64,000 nucleotides of DNA from positions 558,001 to 622,000 of the forward strand of contig OY762464.1 in assembly GCA_963665765.1 (NCBI GenBank), read 5' to 3'. The DNA comes from Bin76 sp963665765. Lineage in GTDB: Bacteria > Actinomycetota > Acidimicrobiia > Spongiisociales > ZC4RG35. Below the pieces are notes generated by a model, which ran no database searches, was not told where the DNA came from, and saw only the letters and a list, made by a program, of their open reading frames with translations. This document shows, piece after piece, positions 9,150 to 17,302 of this stretch (the first letter of the stretch is position 1; each line of letters begins with the position of its first letter). The translations under genes were made by a program, and so were the position numbers.

Positions 9150-10451
9150 ATGAGGCTCGATGTCGTAAACGGGCAGGTCGTCACCGGTGACGGACGGTCG
9201 TACCTGGAGGCCACTTCGGTCGCGATCGAAGACGGATTGATCACCGCTCTTCACAGGATCCGACACCTCCCCTACCGGGTGTACCCGCATCGGGTCCTCG
9301 ATGCCCAAGGCGGTCTCATACTGCCGGGACTCATCAACATCCACTCCCATGTGGTCAGCTTCGGTCCGCTGTGTCCGGGGCTTCCGAGGGAGGGCGCCCC
9401 CGAGGAGAGGATTCTCGCCAACCTCGACAACCACCTGCTCCAAGGGACGACCACCGTGCTGAGCCTGGACGGCTTTGCTCTGCCCTTCGAGAACGACGCC
9501 ATCAACAAGCTCCATCCGGTGAACGTCAAGATGGCGACTCTCCATACTCCGAAGAATGTCGCCTCCGGGGAGATGGGCAGCAACCGGCTCGGTGAGTATC
9601 ACCGCAGTTTCACCGGCGCCGAGGCTGTGGCTTCGGGAGCGGTCGCCATGGGAGAGGTGGGTTCCTGGGCTACCACCGGCGCCACCTATGAGAAGAATCT
9701 GCGGCTGGAACGGCCGATTTCGGTGAGTGACGCACTGGCTCTGGATGCCGCTTACCTGTCGGGAGACGACCCCGCTATCGCCCGAATCATCGAGAGGGCG
9801 GGCCTGGAACCGATGACTGTGGATGAAGCGAAGACGCTGGTGAGAGAGACCAGCGTCGAGCCGATGGCGGCGGCCAAGGAAGCGATCCTAGAGACCATTG
9901 ACTATGCGCCGAGGCTGGGGATCCCCGCCCTGTGCCACACCGAACCGGATACCTACGACGTTATCCGGGAGGTCGCCAGGGAAATCGGCGATCAGATGGT
10001 GGCGCTGCACTGCAACTACCACGCCACACCCGAAGAGGCGGTCCGGATTGCGAAGGAGGTCAGAGGATACGGAGGCTTCGTGGAGGTGATCACCGCCGAC
10101 CACTTCGGCGCCCGCCAGTTGGAGCCCAGTCCGGAGACTGCCTTCGCCCTGCTTTCAGAAGGGCTGGTTGACGTGCTGTCCACCGACTACTCGGGCGGCT
10201 ATCACGACCCCGTTCTGTTGTTCATCCAAAAGGCTGTGGAACACGGGGTGATCTCCCTCCCCCAGGCCGTGAGGCTCGCCACCAGCTCTCCTGTCGGCAT
10301 TGTCCCCGGCCTTGCTCCCCGGAAGGGACTCATCGAGCCCGGACACGTGGCCGACATGGTGGTGGTCGACCCCGATGACATCACCCGCGTCAGACATGTG
10401 ATTATTGGCGGCCGACTCGTCGTTGAAAACGGACGCCGGGCAAGCGGTTAG
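9150..10451 (+). CDS. Amidohydrolase family protein (cyclic amidohydrolase-like)
   Basis: This is a 433-residue metal-dependent hydrolase. I chose the ATG at 9150 over the in-frame ATG at 9129 because GGGGGAA sits 4-10 bases before it. The N-terminal beta-sandwich is followed by GLINIHSHVVS (first metal His pair), EVGSW in mid-barrel, His in ALCHTEPD and ALHCNYHAT, and a catalytic Asp in LSTDYSGG. The C-terminal end GHVADMVVVDPDDITRVRHVIIGGRLV is the returning beta-sandwich strand. It is monocistronic and faces the oppositely oriented monooxygenase cluster. The substrate cannot be assigned; hydantoinase-, deaminase- or imidase-type reactions are all possible. Confidence 0.8.
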   Translation: MRLDVVNGQVVTGDGRSYLEATSVAIEDGLITALHRIRHLPYRVYPHRVLDAQGGLILPGLINIHSHVVSFGPLCPGLPREGAPEERILANLDNHLLQGTTTVLSLDGFALPFENDAINKLHPVNVKMATLHTPKNVASGEMGSNRLGEYHRSFTGAEAVASGAVAMGEVGSWATTGATYEKNLRLERPISVSDALALDAAYLSGDDPAIARIIERAGLEPMTVDEAKTLVRETSVEPMAAAKEAILETIDYAPRLGIPALCHTEPDTYDVIREVAREIGDQMVALHCNYHATPEEAVRIAKEVRGYGGFVEVITADHFGARQLEPSPETAFALLSEGLVDVLSTDYSGGYHDPVLLFIQKAVEHGVISLPQAVRLATSSPVGIVPGLAPRKGLIEPGHVADMVVVDPDDITRVRHVIIGGRLVVENGRRASG

Positions 10452-10495
10452 AGCACCCTTAGTGGCGAAACCCCATCCTCTTTAGTGCCCGGCGG

Positions 10496-11009
10496 TCAGC
10501 CTCCGAACTCGGGCAGCACCCATTCCGCCAGCCGTTCCAACGGCTGCATGTACTCACCGAAACCCAGGCGCACGTCGAGGATCACCAGTTCCAGACCCAG
10601 GTCGGCATAGGCTTCCATGGAGCGCAGGCAGTCGGACCGGTCGCCGGCCACCAGCAGGCCCTCCAGATCGTCCACCGTGTTGAACCCTCCCGAGGCGGGG
10701 GTCACCCAGTGCCGGGCGCCGTCCGTACTGACCCCCAAAGCCCTCACGTCGATCGATTCACGGGCCCGGCGCCGATCCGGGTCGGCCAGGACCAGGGGGA
10801 TGGTGCCCAGCAGGATCTTCTTGCCATGCTCATCGGACAACCGGTGAAGATACGAAAGCCGGGCCCGCAGAGTGTCGATGGGAGTCCGGCCCGGTATCCA
10901 TCCCTCGGTCAGGGTGACCGCTCACCGCACCGCCGCCCGGGTGCTGCCGCCGTAGAGGAAGGGAATCGGGGCCGCCGGTTGGTTCCACGCTCTCTCAAAG
11001 GCGGCCCGG
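10496..11009 (-). pseudogene. Remnant of a luciferase-like monooxygenase, truncated and nonsense-mutated
   Basis: Immediately downstream of the intact luciferase-like gene, the minus strand encodes the C-terminal half of a second copy. Reading left from 11009, the frame gives AWNQPAAPIPFLYGGSTRAA, then VR and an in-frame TGA (bases 10924-10922). It continues in the same frame through EGWIPGRTPIDTLRARLSYL to PEFGG and a stop at 10496. The intact paralogue has the equivalent stretches (LPLWYGGTTRAAVRRAARWC and GDIPEIVDRVGDF). About the first 60 percent of the copy is missing, joined directly after the stop of the intact gene. This fits a tandem duplication followed by an internal deletion and a nonsense mutation. 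An ATG inside could still give a 114-residue fragment, but it would lack most of the barrel. Confidence 0.8.
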
Positions 11010-11984
11010 TCACCATCGGCGGAAGTGAGGAATCACCTCGGAGGCGAACAATTCCAGCAGTTCCTCGAAGCGGCGGAAGTCCGAGCGCAGATCCACCAGG
11101 AAGTGATCCACGCCCCGCTCGTCGAAGTCGCCCACCCGGTCCACGATCTCGGGGATGTCGCCGGCCACCAGGGCCCCTCGCAGGTCGTCGAAGTCCCGGT
11201 ACCCGCCGGGCGGATGGATCCAGTACCTGCTCCCCTCCGACGAGGTGGTGAGCGCCTCGATGTCCAGCCCGACCCGCGCCTCGGCCTTGGTCCGGGCGAT
11301 CCGAAGGCGGGGTATCACCCCCACCACGCAGGGGGGTCTCCCCGACTCTGCCTCGAGGGCCCGCAAATACCCCAGCCGGTCGTCGAAGGTCGGGAATGGC
11401 GTTCCCCCCGGCAGCCACCCGTCACACCACCGCGCCGCGCGCCGCACCGCCGCCCGGGTGGTACCCCCGTACCAGAGAGGCAGGCCCCCCGCCGGGCGGG
11501 GATGCATCACCGCCCCGTCCGATTCGAACATCTCACCCGAGAAGTCCACCTGCTCCTCGGTGAAGGCCCGGCGCCAGATGCGCATCGTCTCCTCCACGAT
11601 CTCGATCTTCCGATCCGGGTCGAGCCCCGCCGCCCGGATCTCCGCACCGAAGTGCCCGGCGCCGATCCCGGCCACCACCCGCCCGCCTCCCGCCAGGAAG
11701 TCGAGCGACATCAACTCCTTGGCGCTCTTGAGCGGCCAGCGGATGGGGATCAGCACTGCGGTCCCAAGCTTGATCCGTTCGGTAACCCCCGCCACCGCGG
11801 CGAGCGTCAGGGTGGCGTCCAGAAAAGTCAGGTCGGCGCCCTCGTGGCGATGGGGAGTCCAGATCAGGTGGTCTCGCACCCACAGGGCGTCATAGTCCAG
11901 ACGCTCGGCCAGCGCCGCCCCCCCGAGCAGTAGGCCGCGGGAAGCTTCCCGTCCAAAATGGGGAAGCATCACCCCGAACGTCAT
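11010..11984 (-). CDS. Luciferase-like monooxygenase family oxidoreductase (possibly F420-dependent)
   Basis: This 324-residue single-domain TIM-barrel oxidoreductase of the bacterial luciferase family uses reduced FMN or F420 in characterised relatives. The start is the ATG giving MTFGVMLPHFGREAS, with GAGAGGGGG immediately before it; a slightly longer or shorter start is possible. Family landmarks are LWVRDHLIW (residues about 38-46), TERIKLGTAV, SLDFLAGGGRVVAGIGAGHF (about 106-125) and the C-terminal LWYGGTTRAAVRRAA. It is the last intact gene of an operon with an SsuABC-type importer, a P450 and a ferredoxin, which suggests oxidative attack on an imported compound. Whether the cofactor is FMN or F420 cannot be told from sequence. 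Confidence 0.85.
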   Translation of the reverse strand: MTFGVMLPHFGREASRGLLLGGAALAERLDYDALWVRDHLIWTPHRHEGADLTFLDATLTLAAVAGVTERIKLGTAVLIPIRWPLKSAKELMSLDFLAGGGRVVAGIGAGHFGAEIRAAGLDPDRKIEIVEETMRIWRRAFTEEQVDFSGEMFESDGAVMHPRPAGGLPLWYGGTTRAAVRRAARWCDGWLPGGTPFPTFDDRLGYLRALEAESGRPPCVVGVIPRLRIARTKAEARVGLDIEALTTSSEGSRYWIHPPGGYRDFDDLRGALVAGDIPEIVDRVGDFDERGVDHFLVDLRSDFRRFEELLELFASEVIPHFRRW

Positions 11985-12019
11985 CCCCCTCTCGGTGCGA
12001 CGCAGCGCGTCGTAGCGCC

Positions 12020-12802
12020 TCACTCGTCCTGCACTTCCCAACGTCGGAAAACGGTCTGGAAACGGTTCATTCCCGCGGTGATCAACACCGCCAGGGTGGC
12101 GATGAAGATGATCGGAACGAACATGTTGGCCATCTGGAAGTTGTCCGCGTACGTGATCACCAGACCCCCGAGGCCGGTGATCACGACGATGATCTCGGCG
12201 CCTATCACTCCCACGAGGGCATGCGACAGCCCGATCCGCAACCCGGCGAAGATCAGCGGCAGCGCGGCGGGAAGCACTATCGAGGTGGCGATCTTCCAGC
12301 GGGTGGCGCAGAAGGACTTTCCCACTTCCACCAACTCCTCGTCGACGTTCTTCACGCCCGTGGCCGTGTTGTAGATGATCGGGAACACCGAGGCCAGGAT
12401 CACCAGCACCACCCTGATCCGGTCGTTGATGCCGAACCAGATCACCAGCACCGGGATCAACGCGATCGAGGGGAGGGCGTACATCAGGGTGACGTAGGGC
12501 TCCAGCACGTACTCGGCCAGCCGGGAGCGGCCCATCAGCATGCCCACCAGCAGGCCGATAGCGATCGCCGCTCCGTATCCCATGAAGAAGGCCCGGGCGG
12601 TCACCAGCGTTTCCGAGAAGATCACGCCCTCTACGAAAGTGAGTTCCCAGAAGGCGATGAGAATCTCCGAGGGAGGAGCGGCCAGAGCGCGGCTCTGCGC
12701 CCGGGTGGAGAGTTCCCACGCCACCAGCAGCACGATGGCGAACCCGATGCGCAACGTCCAGTCGAAGATCGCCCGCCGGCGCTCGGGCTTCAGTCTTGCC
12801 AT
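12020..12802 (-). CDS. ABC transporter permease, SsuC/TauC type (second of two)
   Basis: This is a 260-residue inner-membrane permease of the nitrate/sulfonate/taurine class with about six hydrophobic segments. The ATPase-contacting loop is seen as VEVGKSFCATRWKIATSIVLPAAL near residues 160-183. It overlaps the end of the preceding permease by 13 bp. The two permeases differ in sequence, so the membrane channel is probably a heterodimer, unlike SsuC homodimers. The ligand is unknown; this class imports sulfonates, aromatic compounds, thiamine precursors and others. Confidence 0.9.
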   Translation of the reverse strand: MARLKPERRRAIFDWTLRIGFAIVLLVAWELSTRAQSRALAAPPSEILIAFWELTFVEGVIFSETLVTARAFFMGYGAAIAIGLLVGMLMGRSRLAEYVLEPYVTLMYALPSIALIPVLVIWFGINDRIRVVLVILASVFPIIYNTATGVKNVDEELVEVGKSFCATRWKIATSIVLPAALPLIFAGLRIGLSHALVGVIGAEIIVVITGLGGLVITYADNFQMANMFVPIIFIATLAVLITAGMNRFQTVFRRWEVQDE

Positions 12803-13557
12803 GGCGCCAACTTCTTCTCCAGAATCGAAAGCCCCCGGGTCATCAGGATGCTCACCAGGCCCAGCAGCAACACCGGGCCGAACAGTTTCTCGGACTGGAA
12901 GAACCGGCCGAACACCAGCAGCAATGCCCCCACTCCCGCGGCGCCGGCGGTCATCTCGGCCACTATCACTCCCACGAGCGCCCGGATGATGCCCACTCTC
13001 ATCCCCACGAAGATGCCGGGGATGGCCCCGGGGATCAGCACGGTCCGGACTATGTTCCAGCGGCTGGCGGTGAACGAACGGGCCGTCTCCTCCAATTCCG
13101 CCGAGACCGAGTCGACCGCCGCGTGGGTGTTGATGATCATGGGAAAGATCGAAGCCAGGACGCTCATCAGCACCCGCAGGTTGAACCCGATCCCGATCAG
13201 CAGGATCGCCAGGGGGATGAGGGTGATCCGGGGCGTGGAGTAGAGGACCGCCACGTAGGGGTCCAGGGCAACCTTCACCACCCGGATGCGGGCCATCCCG
13301 AACCCGATCAGCACGCCCCCCGCCACCGAGATGGCGTAGCCGACTCCCACCGCCTTGAAGGTCTCCACGAAGGCGTCGATGATCCGGTCGAGGTTGTCCA
13401 TGAACGCCGCCGCCACCTCGGTGGGATAGGACGCCCACCGCGGCGCCGCCCTGCCGGCGATCTCCCAGGTCAGCACCACCGCCACCACCGAGGCGATCCT
13501 CAACACCCGGGGTGGAACCCGAGCGAGCAGTCCGCTCTCGGGCGCCAGGGTGGTCAT
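12790..13557 (-). CDS. ABC transporter permease, SsuC/TauC type (first of two)
   Basis: This 255-residue permease is related to the downstream one, with the same fold and a loop reading LEETARSFTASRWNIVRTVLI. The start is the ATG at 13557, overlapping the ATPase stop by ATGA; a longer frame upstream would run further into the ATPase gene. The sequence PRITLIPLAILLIGIGFNLR is typical of the family's central helices. It should pair with its neighbour as the second half of the channel. Confidence 0.9.
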   Translation of the reverse strand: MTTLAPESGLLARVPPRVLRIASVVAVVLTWEIAGRAAPRWASYPTEVAAAFMDNLDRIIDAFVETFKAVGVGYAISVAGGVLIGFGMARIRVVKVALDPYVAVLYSTPRITLIPLAILLIGIGFNLRVLMSVLASIFPMIINTHAAVDSVSAELEETARSFTASRWNIVRTVLIPGAIPGIFVGMRVGIIRALVGVIVAEMTAGAAGVGALLLVFGRFFQSEKLFGPVLLLGLVSILMTRGLSILEKKLAPWQD

Positions 13558-14312
13558 CGCCCGCTCTTCTCCTCTTCCAGCAGCACCCACACCCTGTTGC
13601 GCAGCTCGGCGAACCGGGCGTCGGCCCTCACCACCGTCGAGGTCCGGGGGCGCTCGAACGGCACCGGATACTCCACCAGGATCCGGCCGGGGTTGTTCCC
13701 CATCACCACGATCCGGTCGGAGAGATAGATCGCCTCGTCGATGGAGTGGGTGACGAACAGCACGGTCAGGTTCTGGGAGGCGGCGATCCGGGCCAGCTCG
13801 TCCTGCAGGTACTCCCGGGTGAGGGCGTCGAGCGCCCCGAACGGCTCGTCCATCAGCATCAGCCGCGGCTCGGTGGCCAGCGCCCGGGCCAGTCCCACCC
13901 GCTGTTTCATCCCTCCCGAGATCTGCGACGGGTAGTGGTCCTCATAGCCCTCCAGGTCCAGCAACTTGAGGAAACGGGCGGCGGTCTCCAACCGCTCGGC
14001 CTTGGCGACACCCTGCACCTCCAGGCCGTAGGCCACGTTGTTGATGGTGGTCCGCCAGGGAAACAGGTTGAAGTGCTGGAACACCATGGCCTTCTCGCGG
14101 GAGGGTTCGGTGCTCTCCTTCCCTTCGAGGGAGACCGATCCCCCCGTGGCCGACAGGAGACCCGCCACGATCTTGAGCAGGGTGGTCTTGCCGCACCCGC
14201 TCGGTCCGAGCAGGGAGACGAATTCTCCATTGCGGACCTCCATATTGATCTTGTCGAGCACCAGCGGCCCGTCCAGGGAGAATCTTTTGTCAACCGACCG
14301 TATCGACAGCAT
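13554..14312 (-). CDS. ABC transporter ATPase, SsuB/TauB type
   Basis: This 252-residue ATP-binding subunit was assigned the ATG at 14312 because GAGGTG lies 6-11 bases upstream; the upstream in-frame ATG lacks such a site. Walker A is GPSGCGKTT, the Q-loop region is AMVFQHFNLFPWRT, the signature is ISGGMKQRV and Walker B is LMLMDEPFGALD. These are the standard SsuB/TauB forms. It drives the two downstream permeases. The gene lies 61 bp after the P450 gene in the same direction. Confidence 0.92.
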   Translation of the reverse strand: MLSIRSVDKRFSLDGPLVLDKINMEVRNGEFVSLLGPSGCGKTTLLKIVAGLLSATGGSVSLEGKESTEPSREKAMVFQHFNLFPWRTTINNVAYGLEVQGVAKAERLETAARFLKLLDLEGYEDHYPSQISGGMKQRVGLARALATEPRLMLMDEPFGALDALTREYLQDELARIAASQNLTVLFVTHSIDEAIYLSDRIVVMGNNPGRILVEYPVPFERPRTSTVVRADARFAELRNRVWVLLEEEKSGR

Positions 14313-14373
14313 CTGGCACCTCGATCCGAACACTACTTCCCGCCACACCTACCCGCCCGGTTACGGCAGGCGC

Positions 14374-15603
14374 CTAGCCGCCGTTGAACACCACTGGGTA
14401 GCTGAGCCAACGGGTCCACCGCCGGGTCTTGGTGTCGGGCAGCGGGGGTTTCTCCGGATGGGGACCCACGCCCCGCTCGAACACCCCCCGGAGGGCGATG
14501 GGAACCATCCCGTACAGGTGGTTGGCGGGAGGCGTCACCCCCCGCCGCTGGGGCAGACCCACTGCCAGGGTACGGCCGATGCAGAAATGCATCCCCGCTC
14601 CCATGCTCATCCCGTAGGGGGGGACCCCGTCGGAGACCTCCCGGGTGGGGTTGAAGAGGTGAGCATCCTCGCCGTACACAGACGGGTCGGTGTTGGCCGA
14701 GATGGTGTCGAGCACGCACACCACTCCCTTCCTCACCGGCCGGCCGGCCACTTCGGTGTCGACCAGCGCCCGGCGCAGTATTCCCGGGTTGGTGGGTCGA
14801 ACCCGGAGCGCCTCGTGGACGCATCGCTGAGCGAAGGCCGGGTCCTCCACCACCCGTCGGCGATCCTCGGGATGTTCCCGGCACCATTCGAAGAGGTGGT
14901 GGGCGGTGTTGGTGAGCGTCTGGGTGCTGGTGTGGGAGCCGGCCGAGAAGAACAGGGTGGACTCCCGCTCGATCAGGTCGGTGCTCATCCCCGAAGTGGC
15001 CTGGTTCACCAACAAGGTGGTGAGAATGTCATAGAGAAGATCCACTTCCTCGCCGGCCGCCCGCCGCTCCACCGTGGTGGCCCGGCTCTTTCGCGACCCG
15101 GTCATGAACTCGGTGCGGAACTCGGCGAACACCGTCCGCATCTGCGCCTTGATCTCCTCGGGATCGCCCTTGGCCGCGTCGATGGCGCCGCCCAGGGCGA
15201 AGTGATGCAGGAAGTAACGGAGCCGGTGGCGATCCTCGATTGAGTGCCGGTCGAAATCGACCCCGGCGATCCGACAGGCCAGCACCACCGAGAAGAGACC
15301 GCCGATCTCCATCAGGTCCGACTCCTCCGGGTCGACGAACGCCTCCAGGGTGTGCGCCACCACGTCGGGGAACAACTCGTACTCATAGAGTTCGAACATG
15401 TCCCGGCGGAAGAGTCTGTTCTCCATCCGCCGCCGCTCCCGGTGTTCCGGACCGTGCAACACCGATAGGGTGTCCTCTTTCAGGTTCCCCTTTTCGAAAC
15501 GCTCGTAATCAAGGCTCCGGGAGAGGTCGGTGTTGGTGAGCGCTCCCCGAACGGCCGCATAGCCGCTCAGCGTGATGCTCTCGAAGCCCGGCGGGCCCTC
15601 CAT
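14374..15603 (-). CDS. Cytochrome P450
   Basis: This is a 409-residue bacterial class I P450. The I-helix oxygen-activation motif is FSAGSHTSTQ (residues 219-228), the K-helix ExxR is E264-R267, and the haem-binding loop GAGMHFCIGRTLA places the thiolate ligand at Cys341. The ATG overlaps the stop of the ferredoxin gene by one base (TGATG), so the two are translated together. Bacterial class I P450s need such a ferredoxin plus a ferredoxin reductase; no reductase gene is present in this window. In an operon with a sulfonate/aromatic-class importer and a luciferase-like oxidoreductase, it probably hydroxylates or dealkylates the imported substrate. Confidence 0.93.
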   Translation of the reverse strand: MEGPPGFESITLSGYAAVRGALTNTDLSRSLDYERFEKGNLKEDTLSVLHGPEHRERRRMENRLFRRDMFELYEYELFPDVVAHTLEAFVDPEESDLMEIGGLFSVVLACRIAGVDFDRHSIEDRHRLRYFLHHFALGGAIDAAKGDPEEIKAQMRTVFAEFRTEFMTGSRKSRATTVERRAAGEEVDLLYDILTTLLVNQATSGMSTDLIERESTLFFSAGSHTSTQTLTNTAHHLFEWCREHPEDRRRVVEDPAFAQRCVHEALRVRPTNPGILRRALVDTEVAGRPVRKGVVCVLDTISANTDPSVYGEDAHLFNPTREVSDGVPPYGMSMGAGMHFCIGRTLAVGLPQRRGVTPPANHLYGMVPIALRGVFERGVGPHPEKPPLPDTKTRRWTRWLSYPVVFNGG

Positions 15604-15818
15604 CAGTCCTTACCTCCACGTATCAGGGTGATCGCCCCGGACGGACAGTTCTCCACAGTCCCGGCCAGAAAAGAGGTGTCCGCACCGGCCACGCCGCCTT
15701 CCACCAGTTCGGGAAACCCCTCGTCGCCGAACCGGTAGACGTCGGGAGCCATCAGCACGCACTCCCCGCTCTGGTAGCAATAGTCGTAGTCGAACTCTAT
15801 GCGGTCACCCTCGGCCAT
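15603..15818 (-). CDS. 3Fe-4S ferredoxin partner of the P450
   Basis: This 71-residue small acidic ferredoxin has Cys14, Cys20 and Cys58 in the contexts CYQSGEC and ENCPSGAI, the three-cysteine pattern of P450-associated 3Fe-4S ferredoxins. A fourth cluster cysteine is absent, as expected for that group. AAAGGAAG precedes the ATG. It overlaps the P450 start and would pass single electrons to it in the cytoplasm. Confidence 0.9.
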   Translation of the reverse strand: MAEGDRIEFDYDYCYQSGECVLMAPDVYRFGDEGFPELVEGGVAGADTSFLAGTVENCPSGAITLIRGGKD

Positions 15819-15905
15819 GGGACTTCCTTTCTCGGATCAGCGGCCCAACCAGAAGGCCCTCCCTCCCGGCCTCGAGATGAGACCGGGAGAAAAGAGCCCC
15901 CATAT

Positions 15906-16910
15906 TTACTGTGAGCCGTTGCGGTCCAGGTAGTCGTCTACAAGGTCGGTCACGACCCAGTTGGCGGAATCCTCCACCTGGGCGGGAAGGTTGTCCACTT
16001 CCTGCTCAATGGAGATGGTCGCCTGCAGCAGTTCGGGCTGCAAACCACCGTTCACCGCGAACAGTCCGATCCGAATGAACTCGTCATAGGCCCGGCTCTT
16101 GGCCGCATCCGACAGACCCTCGGTGACGGTTGCCGCCTCCGCGATGTACTCGGCCTTGCTGCCAGCGGCCCAGCGCACCGAGTCGATGAACTCGTCCATG
16201 GCCAATTGCGCCAGATTGGGGTTCTCCTCCAACCAGGCCCGGTCGACCCACACCCCGTGGAAGAGATAGGGGCCCACCGCATCAGCGATCACATACAGCG
16301 GATACAGTCCTTCCTCCACCGCGTTGAAGCCTTCGGCGAAGTGCGCCGCACCGGCTGCGGTCTGCCCCGACACCAGCGCTGCCATTCGAGCGGAGGTGCC
16401 TCCTACCTCGACGAACTCCAGGTCATCAACGTTGATGCCTTCGCGGGTCAGAGCGGCCACCGACAGCGAGGTGCTGACCGCCCCCGGACCGGCGGTGCCG
16501 ATCTGGCGACCGTACAGTTGATCGAGGGTGGTCACATCCGGTGAGGACACCAGGATGTAGTCCGATTGGCGGACGTCGCCGGCGATCATCACCACATCGG
16601 CGCCCGTCTCGGCGCGCAGCTTGATGCCCGGGGGCACCTGTCCCACGACCATGTCCACATCGCCGGACACCAGCGCCCGGAACGGCGGCGAGGTCCCTTC
16701 GAATATCACCGCCTCGGCAGCGATGCCGTGCTCTTCGTTCAGGGTGTCGATCCACGTGAAGTTCATAATCTGCGTGAAGTCGGGTTGGCCGGAAAAACCT
16801 ACCTTGAGAGAATCGGACTCCGGATCATCTGATCCGCAAGCCGCTGCTACCAGTGCCAGGGCGACAAGAAAGACCGTCGCCTTAGCTACGGAACGCTTCC
16901 TAACCATCAT
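15906..16910 (-). CDS. ABC transporter substrate-binding lipoprotein, SsuA/NMT1 type
   Basis: This is a 334-residue binding protein with a lipoprotein signal (hydrophobic run to VAAACGSDD, lipidated Cys25). The body matches the SsuA/NMT1 class that precedes TauB/SsuB-type ATPases, with ALVSGDVDMVVGQVPPGIKL and later QTAAGAAHFAEGFNAVEEGL. Two adjacent ATG codons could start it; AGAGGAG lies about 9 bases before the first. It is the first gene of the minus-strand operon that continues through ferredoxin, P450, ATPase, two permeases and the luciferase-like enzyme, so it defines ligand entry for that pathway. Confidence 0.9.
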   Translation of the reverse strand: MMVRKRSVAKATVFLVALALVAAACGSDDPESDSLKVGFSGQPDFTQIMNFTWIDTLNEEHGIAAEAVIFEGTSPPFRALVSGDVDMVVGQVPPGIKLRAETGADVVMIAGDVRQSDYILVSSPDVTTLDQLYGRQIGTAGPGAVSTSLSVAALTREGINVDDLEFVEVGGTSARMAALVSGQTAAGAAHFAEGFNAVEEGLYPLYVIADAVGPYLFHGVWVDRAWLEENPNLAQLAMDEFIDSVRWAAGSKAEYIAEAATVTEGLSDAAKSRAYDEFIRIGLFAVNGGLQPELLQATISIEQEVDNLPAQVEDSANWVVTDLVDDYLDRNGSQ

Positions 16911-17302
16911 TTTCGTTTGCTCCTCTTCTCGTGTGCCTAAGGGGCACTCGCACACCCCGCAACAGGCGGGCCGGCATGCCACCCTACGCATTTCACGGTA
17001 CCAGGAAACCCCCTTCACCCGCCCTGGAAAGCGGACATTTCTTGATGGCGCCCTTGAGGTGTTCACCGCGTTTGCCGCACGTAGTGGGGAGAAGGTATCC
17101 GACCCCTTCACCCGCAGCATCGACCGGCGTCGGTATCGCGAAGTCATGGATCCCGAAGTGGTTGGCGATCGTGTAGCCGCCGATGTGTTCCCGTGCCTCC
17201 TCGCTACTCACATTCCCGCACTTTCGGCCCGAATAGGCTTGAGCCCATGCCAACCGACTCCCGGCGCCGACTGGCAACCCTTCCCAGACCAGGGGAACGC
17301 CC
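16911..17302. other. Divergent intergenic region of 392 bp
   Basis: The region separates the minus-strand P450/transporter operon from the plus-strand ImmA-like gene and must hold promoters for both. A 19-codon open frame from 17247 ends by ATGA overlap with the ImmA-like start, but nothing else supports it as a gene. I could not pick out a convincing operator or promoter by eye. Confidence 0.4.
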
